Shown here: piece by piece, positions 53,922 to 62,271 of the stretch
Layout: each line of letters opens with the position of its first letter
How positions within the stretch are numbered: the stretch's first letter is position 1
Source: an uncultured bacterium
Lineage (GTDB): Bacteria > Bacteroidota > Rhodothermia > Rhodothermales > Rubricoccaceae
Reading direction: 5' to 3'
Assembly (NCBI GenBank): GCA_947493945.1
Contig: CANLSR010000003.1
Coordinates: 310,001-374,000 of the forward strand
DNA length: 64,000 nucleotides
Made by a program: the position numbers and the translations under genes
The notes under the pieces: model-generated
What the model saw: the letters and a program-made list of their open reading frames with translations, nothing else
Databases searched by the model: none
Told to the model about the DNA's origin: nothing

Positions 53922-54779
53922 ATGTCGTCGTTCCCCCTCGCCCTCCTCGCCCTCGACGGCGTCGGCCCGGTCACGGCCTGGCGCCTGCTGGAGCGGTTCG
54001 GCTCCGCCGAGGCCGTCCGCCAGTCGCCTCGCGAGCAGGTGCTCCTGCGCCTCAAGGGCGTCGCCCACGCCGACCGCGTCGTGGACGCCGTCGCGGACCC
54101 GTCTTTCGACGACGCCCTCGACCGGGCCTCGGCCCAGGTCGAGGCCCTGGCGGCCAAGAAGATCGCGGTGCTCGCGCCCGGCGCCGACGGCTGGCCCGCC
54201 GGGCTGATGGACCTGCCGCGCGCCGACCGGCCCGTCGTGCTCTACGCCTTCGGCGACCTCCGCGCGCTCGGCTGGCCGTCGCTGGCGGTGCTGGCCGGCG
54301 CGCCGCTCGACGCCGGCCCGTTCGAGATGGCCCAGGACGTGGCGCGCCGGACGACGGCCCAGGGCCGGGGGCTCGTCGTCGGCGCGGCGACCGGCGTGGA
54401 CCTGGCGCTCCAGAAGCTGTCGCTGGCTGCCGGGATCCCGGCCGTCGCCGTGGTGGGCGCCGGCCTGGCGCGGCTGGCGCCGCCGATGCGGCCGGGCGCG
54501 ACGGCTCTGACGCGCGCCGGCGGCCTGCTGGTCTCGCCCTTCGACATGGCGCACGGGCCGTTCGACCACGACGACCGCCAGCGGGCGCTCGTCCAGGCCG
54601 CCCTGGGCCGCGCCGTGTGCGCCGTCGCCCCGGCGCCCGGCTCGCCCGAGGACCGCGCCGCGCGGTGGGCCAGCGACGCCGGCCGGCCGATGGCGACCGT
54701 GGGACCGGCCGAGTGGGCCGAGAACGCGCTGGCGGTCACCCCGGAGACGGCGGGCGACGTGGCCGGGCTGGTCGCATGA
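53922..54779 (+). CDS. Divergent DprA/Smf-like protein
   Basis: A 285-residue protein with the DprA layout. An N-terminal helix-hairpin-helix-like segment (LALLALDGVGPVTAWRLLERFGSAEAV) is followed by a Rossmann-like domain (VLYAFGDL, GRGLVVGAATGVDLALQKLSLAAGIPAVAVVGAGL). The DprA DNA-binding RNR-I-GLS motif is not recognisable (RALVQAALGRAVCAV in its place), and the C-terminal winged helix is missing. So it may not load RecA on incoming DNA. The stop overlaps the next gene's ATG, linking it to a phosphatase-superfamily enzyme. Confidence 0.75.
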   Translation: MSSFPLALLALDGVGPVTAWRLLERFGSAEAVRQSPREQVLLRLKGVAHADRVVDAVADPSFDDALDRASAQVEALAAKKIAVLAPGADGWPAGLMDLPRADRPVVLYAFGDLRALGWPSLAVLAGAPLDAGPFEMAQDVARRTTAQGRGLVVGAATGVDLALQKLSLAAGIPAVAVVGAGLARLAPPMRPGATALTRAGGLLVSPFDMAHGPFDHDDRQRALVQAALGRAVCAVAPAPGSPEDRAARWASDAGRPMATVGPAEWAENALAVTPETAGDVAGLVA

Positions 54780-55684
54780 GCGTGCTCTGGGTGTTTCTGG
54801 ACGGCGTCGGGCTGGGGCCGGCCTCCGCCAATCCGTTCGCGACGCTCGACCTGCCGGCGTTCGAGCGCCTGGCCGGCGGGCAGCGGTGGACGGCCGGCGC
54901 CGCCCCCGTCCGCACGGCGCGGCACACGTTCGTGCCGGTCGACGCGACGCTGGACGTCGACGGGTTCCCCCAGAGCGGGACGGGCCAGGCAGCCCTGTTT
55001 ACCGGCCTCAACGCGGCCCAAGCGCAGGGCCGCCACTTTGGGCCGTACCCGCCGAGCAAGGTCCGCCCGCTCGTAGAGTCGGAGAGCGTGTTCGCCCGGC
55101 TGGCGGCCGAGGTCGGGGCGGAGCGGCTGGCGTTCGCCAACGCCTACCCCGAGCGGTTTTTCCGAGCCGTCCAAGCACGCGGCCGGTGGACCGTGACCAC
55201 GCTGGCGGCCTCGTCGGCCGGCGTCCGGCTGCGCGGCGCCGACGACCTGGCCAAAGCCCAGGCGCTGACCGCCGACCTGACCGGCGAGGGCTGGCGGCGG
55301 CTCCTGGACCCGGCGCTGCCGGTGATCTCCGAGGCGGAGGCCGCGCGCCGCCTCCTGGGCCTGCTCGCCGGCCACGACTTTGTGCTTCAGGAGTACTTTT
55401 TGACCGACAAGGCCGGCCACAGCCAGGACCCCGACCGCGCCGCCACGGTGCTCCGCCAGCTCGACCGACTGCTGGGCGCGCTCCTCGACGGCCTGCCCCA
55501 CGGCGACCTGCTGGTGGTCTCCAGCGACCACGGCAACCTGGAGGACCTGTCCACCAAGAGCCACACGCGCCACCCCGTCCCGCTGGTGGCGTCGGGCGCC
55601 GGCGCCGACGCGTTCGCCGGCGCCACCTCCATCCTGGACGCGACGCCGGCCGTCGTCCGCGCCGTCCTCGCAGGCGACGCCTGA
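54776..55684 (+). CDS. Alkaline phosphatase superfamily metalloenzyme
   Basis: A 302-residue member of the phosphoglycerate-mutase/phosphopentomutase metalloenzyme group. The first metal site is LWVFLDGVGLGP; the nucleophile region is FPQSGTGQAALFTGLNAAQ. The second site is EYFLTDKAGHSQDP, then VVSSDHGNLEDLSTKSHTRHPVPLVASG, with His and Asp ligands in family order. It lacks the full inserted domain of iPGM, so the substrate is uncertain. The ATG at 54776 overlaps the dprA-like stop (ATGA), so they are translated together. Confidence 0.88.
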   Translation: MSVLWVFLDGVGLGPASANPFATLDLPAFERLAGGQRWTAGAAPVRTARHTFVPVDATLDVDGFPQSGTGQAALFTGLNAAQAQGRHFGPYPPSKVRPLVESESVFARLAAEVGAERLAFANAYPERFFRAVQARGRWTVTTLAASSAGVRLRGADDLAKAQALTADLTGEGWRRLLDPALPVISEAEAARRLLGLLAGHDFVLQEYFLTDKAGHSQDPDRAATVLRQLDRLLGALLDGLPHGDLLVVSSDHGNLEDLSTKSHTRHPVPLVASGAGADAFAGATSILDATPAVVRAVLAGDA

Positions 55685-55746
55685 CGCCGGCCCCTGGCGC
55701 CGCCCGTCGCCCGCGCGGAGGCGCCGCCAGCGGGGCGAGGCGTCGC

Positions 55747-55755
55747 TAGATTCGG
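55747..55755 (+). promoter_or_regulatory. Promoter box of tRNA-Leu
   Basis: TAGATTCGG begins 27 bases before the tRNA 5' end. Because the tRNA has no translation signals, this supports the box being a promoter element. Confidence 0.5.
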
Positions 55756-55773
55756 GCGGCCCGTCTGGGCCTC

Positions 55774-55856
55774 GCCGGAGTGGTGGAATGGTAGACACGC
55801 CAGCCTTAGGAGCTGGTGCTTTCACAAGCGTGCGGGTTCAAGTCCCGCCTCCGGCA
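55774..55856 (+). tRNA. tRNA-Leu (anticodon UAG)
   Basis: Acceptor arm GCCGGAG pairs with CTCCGGC. The anticodon stem CCAGC/GCTGG encloses CTTAGGA, anticodon TAG, reading CUA/CUN leucine codons. A class II variable arm (TGCTTTCACAAGCG) and the T arm GCGGG-TTCAAGT-CCCGC follow. CCA is not fully encoded: after discriminator A come CC and G. Confidence 0.97.
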
Positions 55857-55933
55857 CCGCGCGAACCGCCCGGCCGCGACGGGGTTTGCGGACGCTGCGC
55901 CCGCCCGACGGGCACCCACCACCCCGCCCGCCC

Positions 55934-57967
55934 GTGCGCCTCCCTGCCCTTTTCGCCGCCCTCCTCCTCGGCGGCTGCGTCGTCGCCCGCCCGCCGGCGC
56001 CGCCGGCCGCGCCCGACCTTGGCCGCCCGTCGGACGGGCTCCTCACGAGCCCGGCGCTCCAGGCCGTCGTGGACCTCCAGGTGCGCCGCGACGGCGACGC
56101 GCTGGCGGAAGCGCTCGCCAGCCCGGACAGCCTGACCCGCGCCCGCGCCGCGTTCGCCCTGGGCTCGGTCCAGGACCCGGACGCCGTCCCGGCTCTGCGA
56201 ACGCTCCTGGACGACCCCATGCCGTCCGTCCGCGCCGACGCGGCGTTCGCGCTGGGCCAGACCGCCGACTCGACGGCCGGCGTCGCGCTGGCGGTGTCGC
56301 TGCGCCGCGAGGCCACGCCGTCGGTGATCGCCGAGTTGCTCGACGCCCTCGGCAAAACCGGCGGGCAGGCCGACCTCGACGCCGTCCTGGAGGCCGAAGT
56401 GCCCATCGCGCTGGAGCCGGCGCGGGCGCTCGCGCTGGCCCGGTTCGGGATGCGCGGCGTCACCTCGGACGCCTGGGCCGAGTGGCTGGGCGGCCACCTG
56501 CTGGCCCGCGACCCGGCCGTCCGCGACCACGCGGCGTACGCGTTGACGCGCTCGCCCGTGGACGCGTGGCGCGGCCAGGCCGCCCGCGTCCGGGCCGCCT
56601 TCGACTCGCTCGCCGACGGCTCCGCCCAGGCGTCGCTGGCGCGCGCCCTGGGGCGCCTGGCCGACCCCGCCGACCTCGGCCGGCTGGCGGCGGCGCTGGG
56701 CCGCAGCACCGACTGGCACGCGCGCGTCCAGGCGGCGCGGGCGCTCGGCGCCTTCCCCGACGTCCAGGCGCGCGACGCCTTGGTCAACGCCCTCGCCGAC
56801 GTCCACCCGCACGTGGCCGCGACGGCCGCCGCGGCTCTCGCCGAGCGCGACGACACGCCGCTGGCGATCGCGCTGACCGTCGCCGAGGACGACCGCCAGC
56901 CGTGGACCGTCCAGGCGCCGCTGCTGCCCGTCCTCGCGCGTGCCGGCCGCATCGACGCCGTCCAGGCGTGGTCCGACCGCCAGTCCGGTCCGTTCGCTCG
57001 GGCCGCGGCGCTCTCGGCCCTGGGCGCCAGCGACGACGCCACGGCGCTCTCGCGCCTGTTCGCCGCCGCCAGCGACGACGACCCGCGCATCGCGGCGGCG
57101 GCGCTCGGGGCGCTCGGCCAGCGCTGGGAGACCGGGGAGTACGGCGCCCGGCGCTTTTTCGACGCCTTCGCCAGCGGCCTGCGCCGCGCGGACCTGGCCA
57201 CCACCACGGCCGTAGCCCCTCTCCTGGCCGACTCGGCGTTCTGGGCCTTCGGCACCGCCGACCTGCTGCGCGAGGTCTACGCGGAGCTGGACGCGCCCGC
57301 GGACGTCGAGCCGATGGTGGCCATCATCGAGGCCATCGGCCAGGTCCGGGACGGCGCCGAGGTGGACTTTTTGGTCGGCATCGCCCTGGGGCAGGGGAGC
57401 CACCCGGCGCTTCGTGAGGCGGCGCGCGACGCGCTCAACGACCGCCTTTCCGAGGGCGTCGACGTGTCGGTGATGGGCGGCGGCAGCACCGCCACGACGG
57501 GGATCGACTGGGCGCACCTGGCCGGCGTCGGCCGCCACCCCCGGCTGATCTTGGACACCGACCGCGGCCGGGTCGTGATCGAGATGGACACCGAGTCGGC
57601 GCCCCAGACGGTCCAGCTCATCACGCGCACGGCCGCGGGCGACCTCTACGACGGCGTCCCCTTCCACCGCGTCGTGGCGGACTTCGTGGTCCAGGGCGGC
57701 GACTACTTCCGCCGCGACGGCTACGGCGGGCCGGAGACGCCGGTCCGGAGCGAGTTTACCCGGATCCGCTACGGGACCGGGACGGTCGGGATGGCGAGCG
57801 CGGGCAAGGACACCGAGGGCGTCCAGTTTTTCGTCACCCACAGCGCGCAGCCCCACCTCGACGGCCGCTACACGGCGTTCGGACGCGTGGTCGAGGGCCA
57901 GGACGTGGTGGACGCGATCACGCAGGGCGACCGGATCCGGCGCGCGCGCGTCGTCCCGGACCGCTGA
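55934..57967 (+). CDS. HEAT-repeat lipoprotein with C-terminal cyclophilin domain
   Basis: A 677-residue envelope protein. GTG 55934 begins VRLPALFAALLLGGC, a lipobox; an upstream in-frame TTG would bury it. Residues 40-510 are HEAT-like helical repeats (LTRARAAFALGSVQDPDAVPALRTLL). Residues about 530-675 form a cyclophilin-type peptidyl-prolyl isomerase: VIEMDTESAPQTVQLITR, GVPFHRVVADFVVQGGDY, VQFFVTHSAQPHLDGRYTAFG. The catalytic Arg (FHRV) is present. A folding role for outer-membrane or secreted proteins, docked through the HEAT array, is inference. Confidence 0.9.
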   Translation: MRLPALFAALLLGGCVVARPPAPPAAPDLGRPSDGLLTSPALQAVVDLQVRRDGDALAEALASPDSLTRARAAFALGSVQDPDAVPALRTLLDDPMPSVRADAAFALGQTADSTAGVALAVSLRREATPSVIAELLDALGKTGGQADLDAVLEAEVPIALEPARALALARFGMRGVTSDAWAEWLGGHLLARDPAVRDHAAYALTRSPVDAWRGQAARVRAAFDSLADGSAQASLARALGRLADPADLGRLAAALGRSTDWHARVQAARALGAFPDVQARDALVNALADVHPHVAATAAAALAERDDTPLAIALTVAEDDRQPWTVQAPLLPVLARAGRIDAVQAWSDRQSGPFARAAALSALGASDDATALSRLFAAASDDDPRIAAAALGALGQRWETGEYGARRFFDAFASGLRRADLATTTAVAPLLADSAFWAFGTADLLREVYAELDAPADVEPMVAIIEAIGQVRDGAEVDFLVGIALGQGSHPALREAARDALNDRLSEGVDVSVMGGGSTATTGIDWAHLAGVGRHPRLILDTDRGRVVIEMDTESAPQTVQLITRTAAGDLYDGVPFHRVVADFVVQGGDYFRRDGYGGPETPVRSEFTRIRYGTGTVGMASAGKDTEGVQFFVTHSAQPHLDGRYTAFGRVVEGQDVVDAITQGDRIRRARVVPDR

Positions 57968-57977
57968 CCCCGCCGCG

Positions 57978-57998
57978 CGCTGGCGGCGGCCGCCAGCG
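57978..57998 (+). terminator. REP-like palindrome after the HEAT-cyclophilin gene
   Basis: CGCTGGCGGC, G, GCCGCCAGCG: a perfect 10-1-10 inverted repeat starting 11 bases after the stop. Same core as the element at 9488. Confidence 0.45.
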
Positions 57999-58096
57999 GA
58001 GGCAGAGAGACCTGAGCCGCGCCTGCGGCCCCGGCCAGAATGAGGACGGACGGGGCGAGGCGGCGCGCCACGAGGGAAGTACAGCGACCCAACGGT

Positions 58097-58999
58097 TCAG
58101 TTGCTGACGAGCGCGTCGTAGGTGCTCAGGTGCGCCGCGTCCATCTCCGAGAGCAGGGCGTACGCCTCGTTCCGCTGCGGCGCGTCGCGGAGCAGGTTGG
58201 CGATCTCCTGGTACTTGGCCGTGAAGAACACGTCGGTCGCGTACCGACGCCGGTTGAACTGCAGGAACAGCTCGTGGAGCTGGTCCAGCGCGGCCACGGC
58301 CTCCGCCCAGGCCACCTGGGGCTGCTGGACAAAGTGGTCCAGCACGGAGTAGTGGTACGCGTAATGGACGGCGCGGAGCGACGCGAAGGTCGGGTCCAGC
58401 AACTCCTGGACCAGCGTGTAGCGCGACCGGTCCTCGCTCAGATCGCCGCCCCAGCCCTCGGCGCCGGTGCTTCGGGCCAGCTCGGCGATGCGCCGGGCGC
58501 GCTCGAAGTAGGGCGTCCCGCCGGCCAGCGCGAACGTGTCGTAGTCGTAGCCCAGCACCAGGTTGGCGTAGAAGTCCAGCAGCGACGTGAGCGGGTCGTG
58601 GCGGTTGGGGTCGGAGACCAGGTTCTGGCCCCTCGTGTAATCGAACAGCCACGCGTCGTCGCTGAGCAGAACCGTCGTGGTGCGCTGGCCGGTGCCGTAG
58701 ATAGGCCGCGTGGCCTGGACCACGAGCTGGGCCACGAACGACGTCTGCGTGGGCGCCTGGGTGACGGTGATCTGGAACTGGCAGTCGACGCGCTCGCTCG
58801 AGTCGTAGACGTCGTCGGTCCAGGAGCGAGCGTTGAGGTAGCGGGCCACGGCGTCGCGCAGGTCGTCGAGGTAGGCGAACTCGCTGCCGCTGAGCGCCTG
58901 GCGCGAGAGCGACACCTGGCAGTTGAGCTCCTGGGCGCGAGCCGACACCCCCGCGAGGAAAAGCGACAGCAGGACGATGTGGCGCACGGTCGAGGTCAC
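58097..58999 (-). CDS. porD: PorD-like (DUF4835) type IX secretion-associated protein
   Basis: A 300-residue periplasmic protein with a signal peptide (IVLLSLFLAGVSARA, then QELNCQV). The DUF4835 family includes PorD, needed for T9SS-dependent export in Bacteroidota. Recognisable blocks are LNARSWTDDVYDSSERVDCQF, VVQATRPIYGTGQRTTTVLL, LTSLLDFYANLVLGYDYDTF and GGTPYFERARRIAELA. The GTG at 58999 fits a promoter box 17 bases upstream; GTG 58987 is the alternative. It is divergent from a PorV/PorQ-like gene across 57 bases, supporting a T9SS link with the M4 protease at 15776. Confidence 0.85.
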   Translation of the reverse strand: MTSTVRHIVLLSLFLAGVSARAQELNCQVSLSRQALSGSEFAYLDDLRDAVARYLNARSWTDDVYDSSERVDCQFQITVTQAPTQTSFVAQLVVQATRPIYGTGQRTTTVLLSDDAWLFDYTRGQNLVSDPNRHDPLTSLLDFYANLVLGYDYDTFALAGGTPYFERARRIAELARSTGAEGWGGDLSEDRSRYTLVQELLDPTFASLRAVHYAYHYSVLDHFVQQPQVAWAEAVAALDQLHELFLQFNRRRYATDVFFTAKYQEIANLLRDAPQRNEAYALLSEMDAAHLSTYDALVSN

Positions 59000-59000
59000 G

Positions 59001-59025
59001 TATGTTCTGACTGGCCTGGAAGTTA
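59001..59025. promoter_or_regulatory. Divergent promoter boxes, porD-like / porV-like
   Basis: TATGTTCTG on the plus strand (59001-59009) and TAACTTCCA on the minus strand (59017-59025) lie in the 57-base divergent gap. The minus box is 17 bases from GTG 58999; the plus box is 47 bases from ATG 59057. Confidence 0.4.
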
Positions 59026-59056
59026 CCGGCGCCGTCACCCACACGAACGACACGCG

Positions 59057-59902
59057 ATGGCAAGTATACGCGTCCTCCACTGGCCCCTCGCGCTCGTCCT
59101 CGCGGCGCTGGCGGCCGGCCCCGCCCAGGCCCAGTACGCCGAGGGCGGCGCGCGCGCGCTCGCGATGGGCCGGGCCGGCGTGGCGCTGGGCGCCGACGCC
59201 TGGGGCCACACGAACCCCGCGGCCTGGGCGGGCCTGGACGAGCGCCGGGCGGCGCTCCAGGTCAGCCAGTCGTTCGGGTTGGGCGAGCTCCGGGTGGGCG
59301 CGCTCTCGGCCGCCGCGCCCACCCGCATCGCCACCGTCGCGCTGGCGGCGCGGACGTACGGCTTCTCGGAGCGCCGCGAGACGCGCGTCAAGCTGGGGAC
59401 GGGCCGCCGGCTCGCGATCAGCCCCAGCCGAGGGCTCGACGTCGGGCTGGCGGCGGGCATCGAGACGGCCTCGGTAGAGGGCTACGGCTCCGAGACGGCC
59501 GTGCTCCTCGACCTCGGCGTCCAGGGCGACGTGCTGCCGGGCCTGCGCGCCGGCCTGGCCGGCCGCAACCTGCTGGCGCTCGCCCGCGACGACGACGCCG
59601 ACCTCCGCCAGTCGGCCGCGACGGTGCCGGGCCTGACCGTCGGCCTCGCCTACCGGCCGTCGGACCGGGCCACGATCGCGCTCGACGCCGACCAGGACCT
59701 CGACTTCGGGCTGTCGGTGCGGGCCGGGGCCGAGGTGCTCCTCGTGCCGGCGCTCGCGCTCCGCGTCGGCGTGTCGAGCGAGCCGGTCCGGTTCACGGCC
59801 GGCGCCGGGTTCCAGGCGGGCCGCCTGCGCGCCGACCTGGCCGTCGAGGGCCACGAGACGCTGGGCCTGACGCCCGCCGTCGGCGTCGAGGTGTCGTTTT
59901 GA
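59057..59902 (+). CDS. PorV/PorQ-like outer-membrane barrel protein
   Basis: A 281-residue protein with a signal peptide (LALVLAALAAGPAQA, then QYAEGGARALAMGRAGVAL). GGARALAMGRAGVALGADAW-type start and NPAAWAGL are the hallmark of the PorV/PorQ and UPF0164-like outer-membrane barrels. About twelve alternating beta-strands follow, ending in VGVEVSF with a terminal Phe. In T9SS, PorV shuttles cargo and PorQ serves the attachment complex; this protein is shorter than PorV (about 380), so the role is uncertain. Its stop overlaps the next start as TTGA. Confidence 0.83.
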   Translation: MASIRVLHWPLALVLAALAAGPAQAQYAEGGARALAMGRAGVALGADAWGHTNPAAWAGLDERRAALQVSQSFGLGELRVGALSAAAPTRIATVALAARTYGFSERRETRVKLGTGRRLAISPSRGLDVGLAAGIETASVEGYGSETAVLLDLGVQGDVLPGLRAGLAGRNLLALARDDDADLRQSAATVPGLTVGLAYRPSDRATIALDADQDLDFGLSVRAGAEVLLVPALALRVGVSSEPVRFTAGAGFQAGRLRADLAVEGHETLGLTPAVGVEVSF

Positions 59903-62085
59903 CGCGCCGCCGCGCCGCCCGCTGGCGCCTCGGCCGGGCGAGGGGATTCGCGGCGATGCTCGCGCTGACGCTCGCCGCCCCAGCGGCCGTGGCCCAGGTG
60001 CCCGACAGCACCGGGACGGACCCCGAGCTCGGCGCCGAGTTCGAGGCCCTGGTCGAGGACGAGACGGCCGGCGACCCGACGGAGCTGCTGGAGCTGCTCC
60101 AGTCGCTCCGCGAGACGCCCCTCGACGTCAACACGTCCACGGCGGACGAGCTGGCCCAGGTGCCGGCGCTGGGGCCGATCGTGGCCGGCGCCATCGTCCG
60201 GTTCCGCGCCGGCCGGGGCCCGTTCGAGTCGCTGCCCGGCCTCCGCGAGGTCGACGGCGTCACGGCCGACGTCTACCTCGACGCCCGCCCGTACCTCACC
60301 ATCGGCCAGGCGCTGACGGCGCCGGCCCGCCGCGAGCCCCGGTTTCCGGCCGTGCCGTCGGTCCAGACCGTGCTCGGCGGGCTGCGCTACAGCGGGACCC
60401 AGCGCGTCCAGCGGCGCCTCGACCTGGGCCGGGGCTACGACGGGCCCGACTCGGTGCGCGTCTACCCCGGCTCGCCCGAGCGCATCTACACGCGCCTCCA
60501 GGCCACCTACCGCCGGAACGTGAGCGCCAACGTGACGCTGGAGAAAGACCCCGGCGAGGCGTTCCGCTTCGACGGCGCCACGAACACGTACGGCTACGAC
60601 TACCAGAGCGCGCACCTGGCGGTGCTCGACGTCGGCCGCATCGACGCGCTGGTGGTCGGCGACTACTCGGCGCAGTTTGGACAGGGGCTGGCGCTGTGGC
60701 GCGCGTCCGGCTTCGGCAAGGGGCCGGACGCGGTCGGAGGGCCGGTGCGGTCGGGCCGCGGCCTCCGGCCGTACGGGTCGGTGGACGAGAACAACTTTTT
60801 CCGCGGCGCCGCGCTCAGCCTGGCCGTGGTCCCCAACGTCTACGTCTCGGCCTTCGCCAGCCGCCGCCAGCTGGACGCGAGCGTGTTCGAGCCGGACACC
60901 ACCGACCTGGCCGATCCCAACCCGCCGCCGGGCACCGTGGTCACGAGCCTGGGCGCCGACGGCCTCCACCGGACCGACCGCGAGCTGGCCCGCAAGGGCG
61001 CACTCGGCGAGACGCTGGTCGGCGGCGGCGCCGAGGTCCGGCTGGCGACGGCCGCCGTCGAGGGGCGGGCGGGCGTCGTCGCCACGCGCTCGTGGTTCTC
61101 CACGCCGCTGGCGGCGGGCACGCGGCCCGACGAGCTGTTCGAGTTCGAGGGCGACCGGGCGACGGTCGTGAGCGCCTATGCGGACGCCAAGACGCAGCTG
61201 GGCCTGGCCTTCGGCGAGGTCGCGCGCGGCGCGGGCGGAGGCCTGGGCGCCGTCGGCGGTGTCGGGATCGACCTGGGCGGCGGGGCCGAGGTGCTGATCG
61301 TCGGGCGGAGCTACGACCCCGACTTTACCAGCCTGCACGGCTACCCGTTCGGCGAGCGCAACGGCGTCGGGCGCAACGAGCGCGGGCTCTACGTCGGCGC
61401 CCGCGTCAAGCCGGCGGCCGGGTGGACGGTCAACGCCTACCTCGACCAGTACGCGTTCCCGTTCCTGCGCCTCAACGAGCCGCGCCCGACGCGGGGCTCC
61501 GAGGCGCTGGTCCACGTCGAGCACCGGCCGCGCCGCTACGCCCGGGTCTACGCCCAGGCGCGGACGGAGACACGCGAGACCGGCGTCGACGTGCCCGGCA
61601 CGGTCCCCGGCTCGGTCGTCGGCGGGCTGTCCACGCAGACGCGCCAGACGGTGCGGCTCCAGGGCGAGTGGGACGCCAGCCGCACGGTCCGGCTCCGCGC
61701 CCGCGTCGAGGGCTCGCGCTACGTCGCCCCCGACCCGGCCGCGCCGACGCAGCTCGGGTCGCTGGTCTACCAGGACGTGCGCTGGCAGGCCCGCCGCTGG
61801 CTCCGCGCCGACCTCCGCCTGACGCTGTTCGACACCGACGGCTACGACTCAAGGCTCTACGCCTTCGAGAACGACCTGACGGGCGTGTTCTCGATCCCCG
61901 CGCTCTCCGGCCGCGGCGTGCGCGGCTACGTCCTCCTGTCGGCCGATCCGCTCGACGACGTCCGGGTCCAGCTCAAGCTGGCGTCGACGTGGCTGCGCAA
62001 CGCCACCCGGATCGGGTCGGGCGCCAACCGAGTAGAGGGCAACCGGGTGAGCGACCTGGGCCTCCAGGTCCGCGTGCGCATCTGA
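59899..62085 (+). CDS. Helix-hairpin-helix outer-membrane barrel protein
   Basis: A 728-residue protein. Start is a TTG at 59899 overlapping the upstream stop; a later ATG at 59956 (MLALTLAAPAAVA) is possible and would give a cleaner signal peptide. Residues about 70-135 hold a ComEA-like HhH unit (PLDVNTSTADELAQVPALGPIVAGAIVRFR). The rest, 140-728, is a large beta-barrel with many Gly/aromatic turns, ending in GLQVRVRI. HhH in ComEA binds DNA, so an outer-membrane DNA-handling role is possible; equally it may be structural. It is coupled to the PorV/Q-like gene. Confidence 0.82.
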   Translation: MTRRRAARWRLGRARGFAAMLALTLAAPAAVAQVPDSTGTDPELGAEFEALVEDETAGDPTELLELLQSLRETPLDVNTSTADELAQVPALGPIVAGAIVRFRAGRGPFESLPGLREVDGVTADVYLDARPYLTIGQALTAPARREPRFPAVPSVQTVLGGLRYSGTQRVQRRLDLGRGYDGPDSVRVYPGSPERIYTRLQATYRRNVSANVTLEKDPGEAFRFDGATNTYGYDYQSAHLAVLDVGRIDALVVGDYSAQFGQGLALWRASGFGKGPDAVGGPVRSGRGLRPYGSVDENNFFRGAALSLAVVPNVYVSAFASRRQLDASVFEPDTTDLADPNPPPGTVVTSLGADGLHRTDRELARKGALGETLVGGGAEVRLATAAVEGRAGVVATRSWFSTPLAAGTRPDELFEFEGDRATVVSAYADAKTQLGLAFGEVARGAGGGLGAVGGVGIDLGGGAEVLIVGRSYDPDFTSLHGYPFGERNGVGRNERGLYVGARVKPAAGWTVNAYLDQYAFPFLRLNEPRPTRGSEALVHVEHRPRRYARVYAQARTETRETGVDVPGTVPGSVVGGLSTQTRQTVRLQGEWDASRTVRLRARVEGSRYVAPDPAAPTQLGSLVYQDVRWQARRWLRADLRLTLFDTDGYDSRLYAFENDLTGVFSIPALSGRGVRGYVLLSADPLDDVRVQLKLASTWLRNATRIGSGANRVEGNRVSDLGLQVRVRI

Positions 62086-62131
62086 GCCGCCGGCCGCTGG
62101 CGGTGGCTGCCAGCCATGTGCTTTGTAGGGC

Positions 62132-62146
62132 CATACCGGCGGTATG
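62132..62146. promoter_or_regulatory. Palindrome, possible operator
   Basis: CATACC GGC GGTATG is a perfect 6-3-6 palindrome in the 186-base gap before the ABC exporter. TTTG at 62122 lies 17 bases before TATGCC, so the palindrome would overlap a promoter. Confidence 0.3.
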
Positions 62147-62271
62147 CCTCTACCGAACGCGGTGGTGGTGATCAGAGGAGTGCTCGCCCACGACGGCCGC
62201 CAGCGCGCCGCTTCCACCGAGACCGCACCGGCGCCGGAGAATCCCGCCCCAGCCGCCGGCGTTGACGGGCC

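Noticed and set aside
55774-55856. tRNA-Leu as an integration hot spot
   Set aside because: Flanks are normal chromosomal genes, with no partial tRNA copy or integrase.
62132-62146. Attachment site of an integrated element
   Set aside because: No integrase, no second copy in the window and no composition change nearby.
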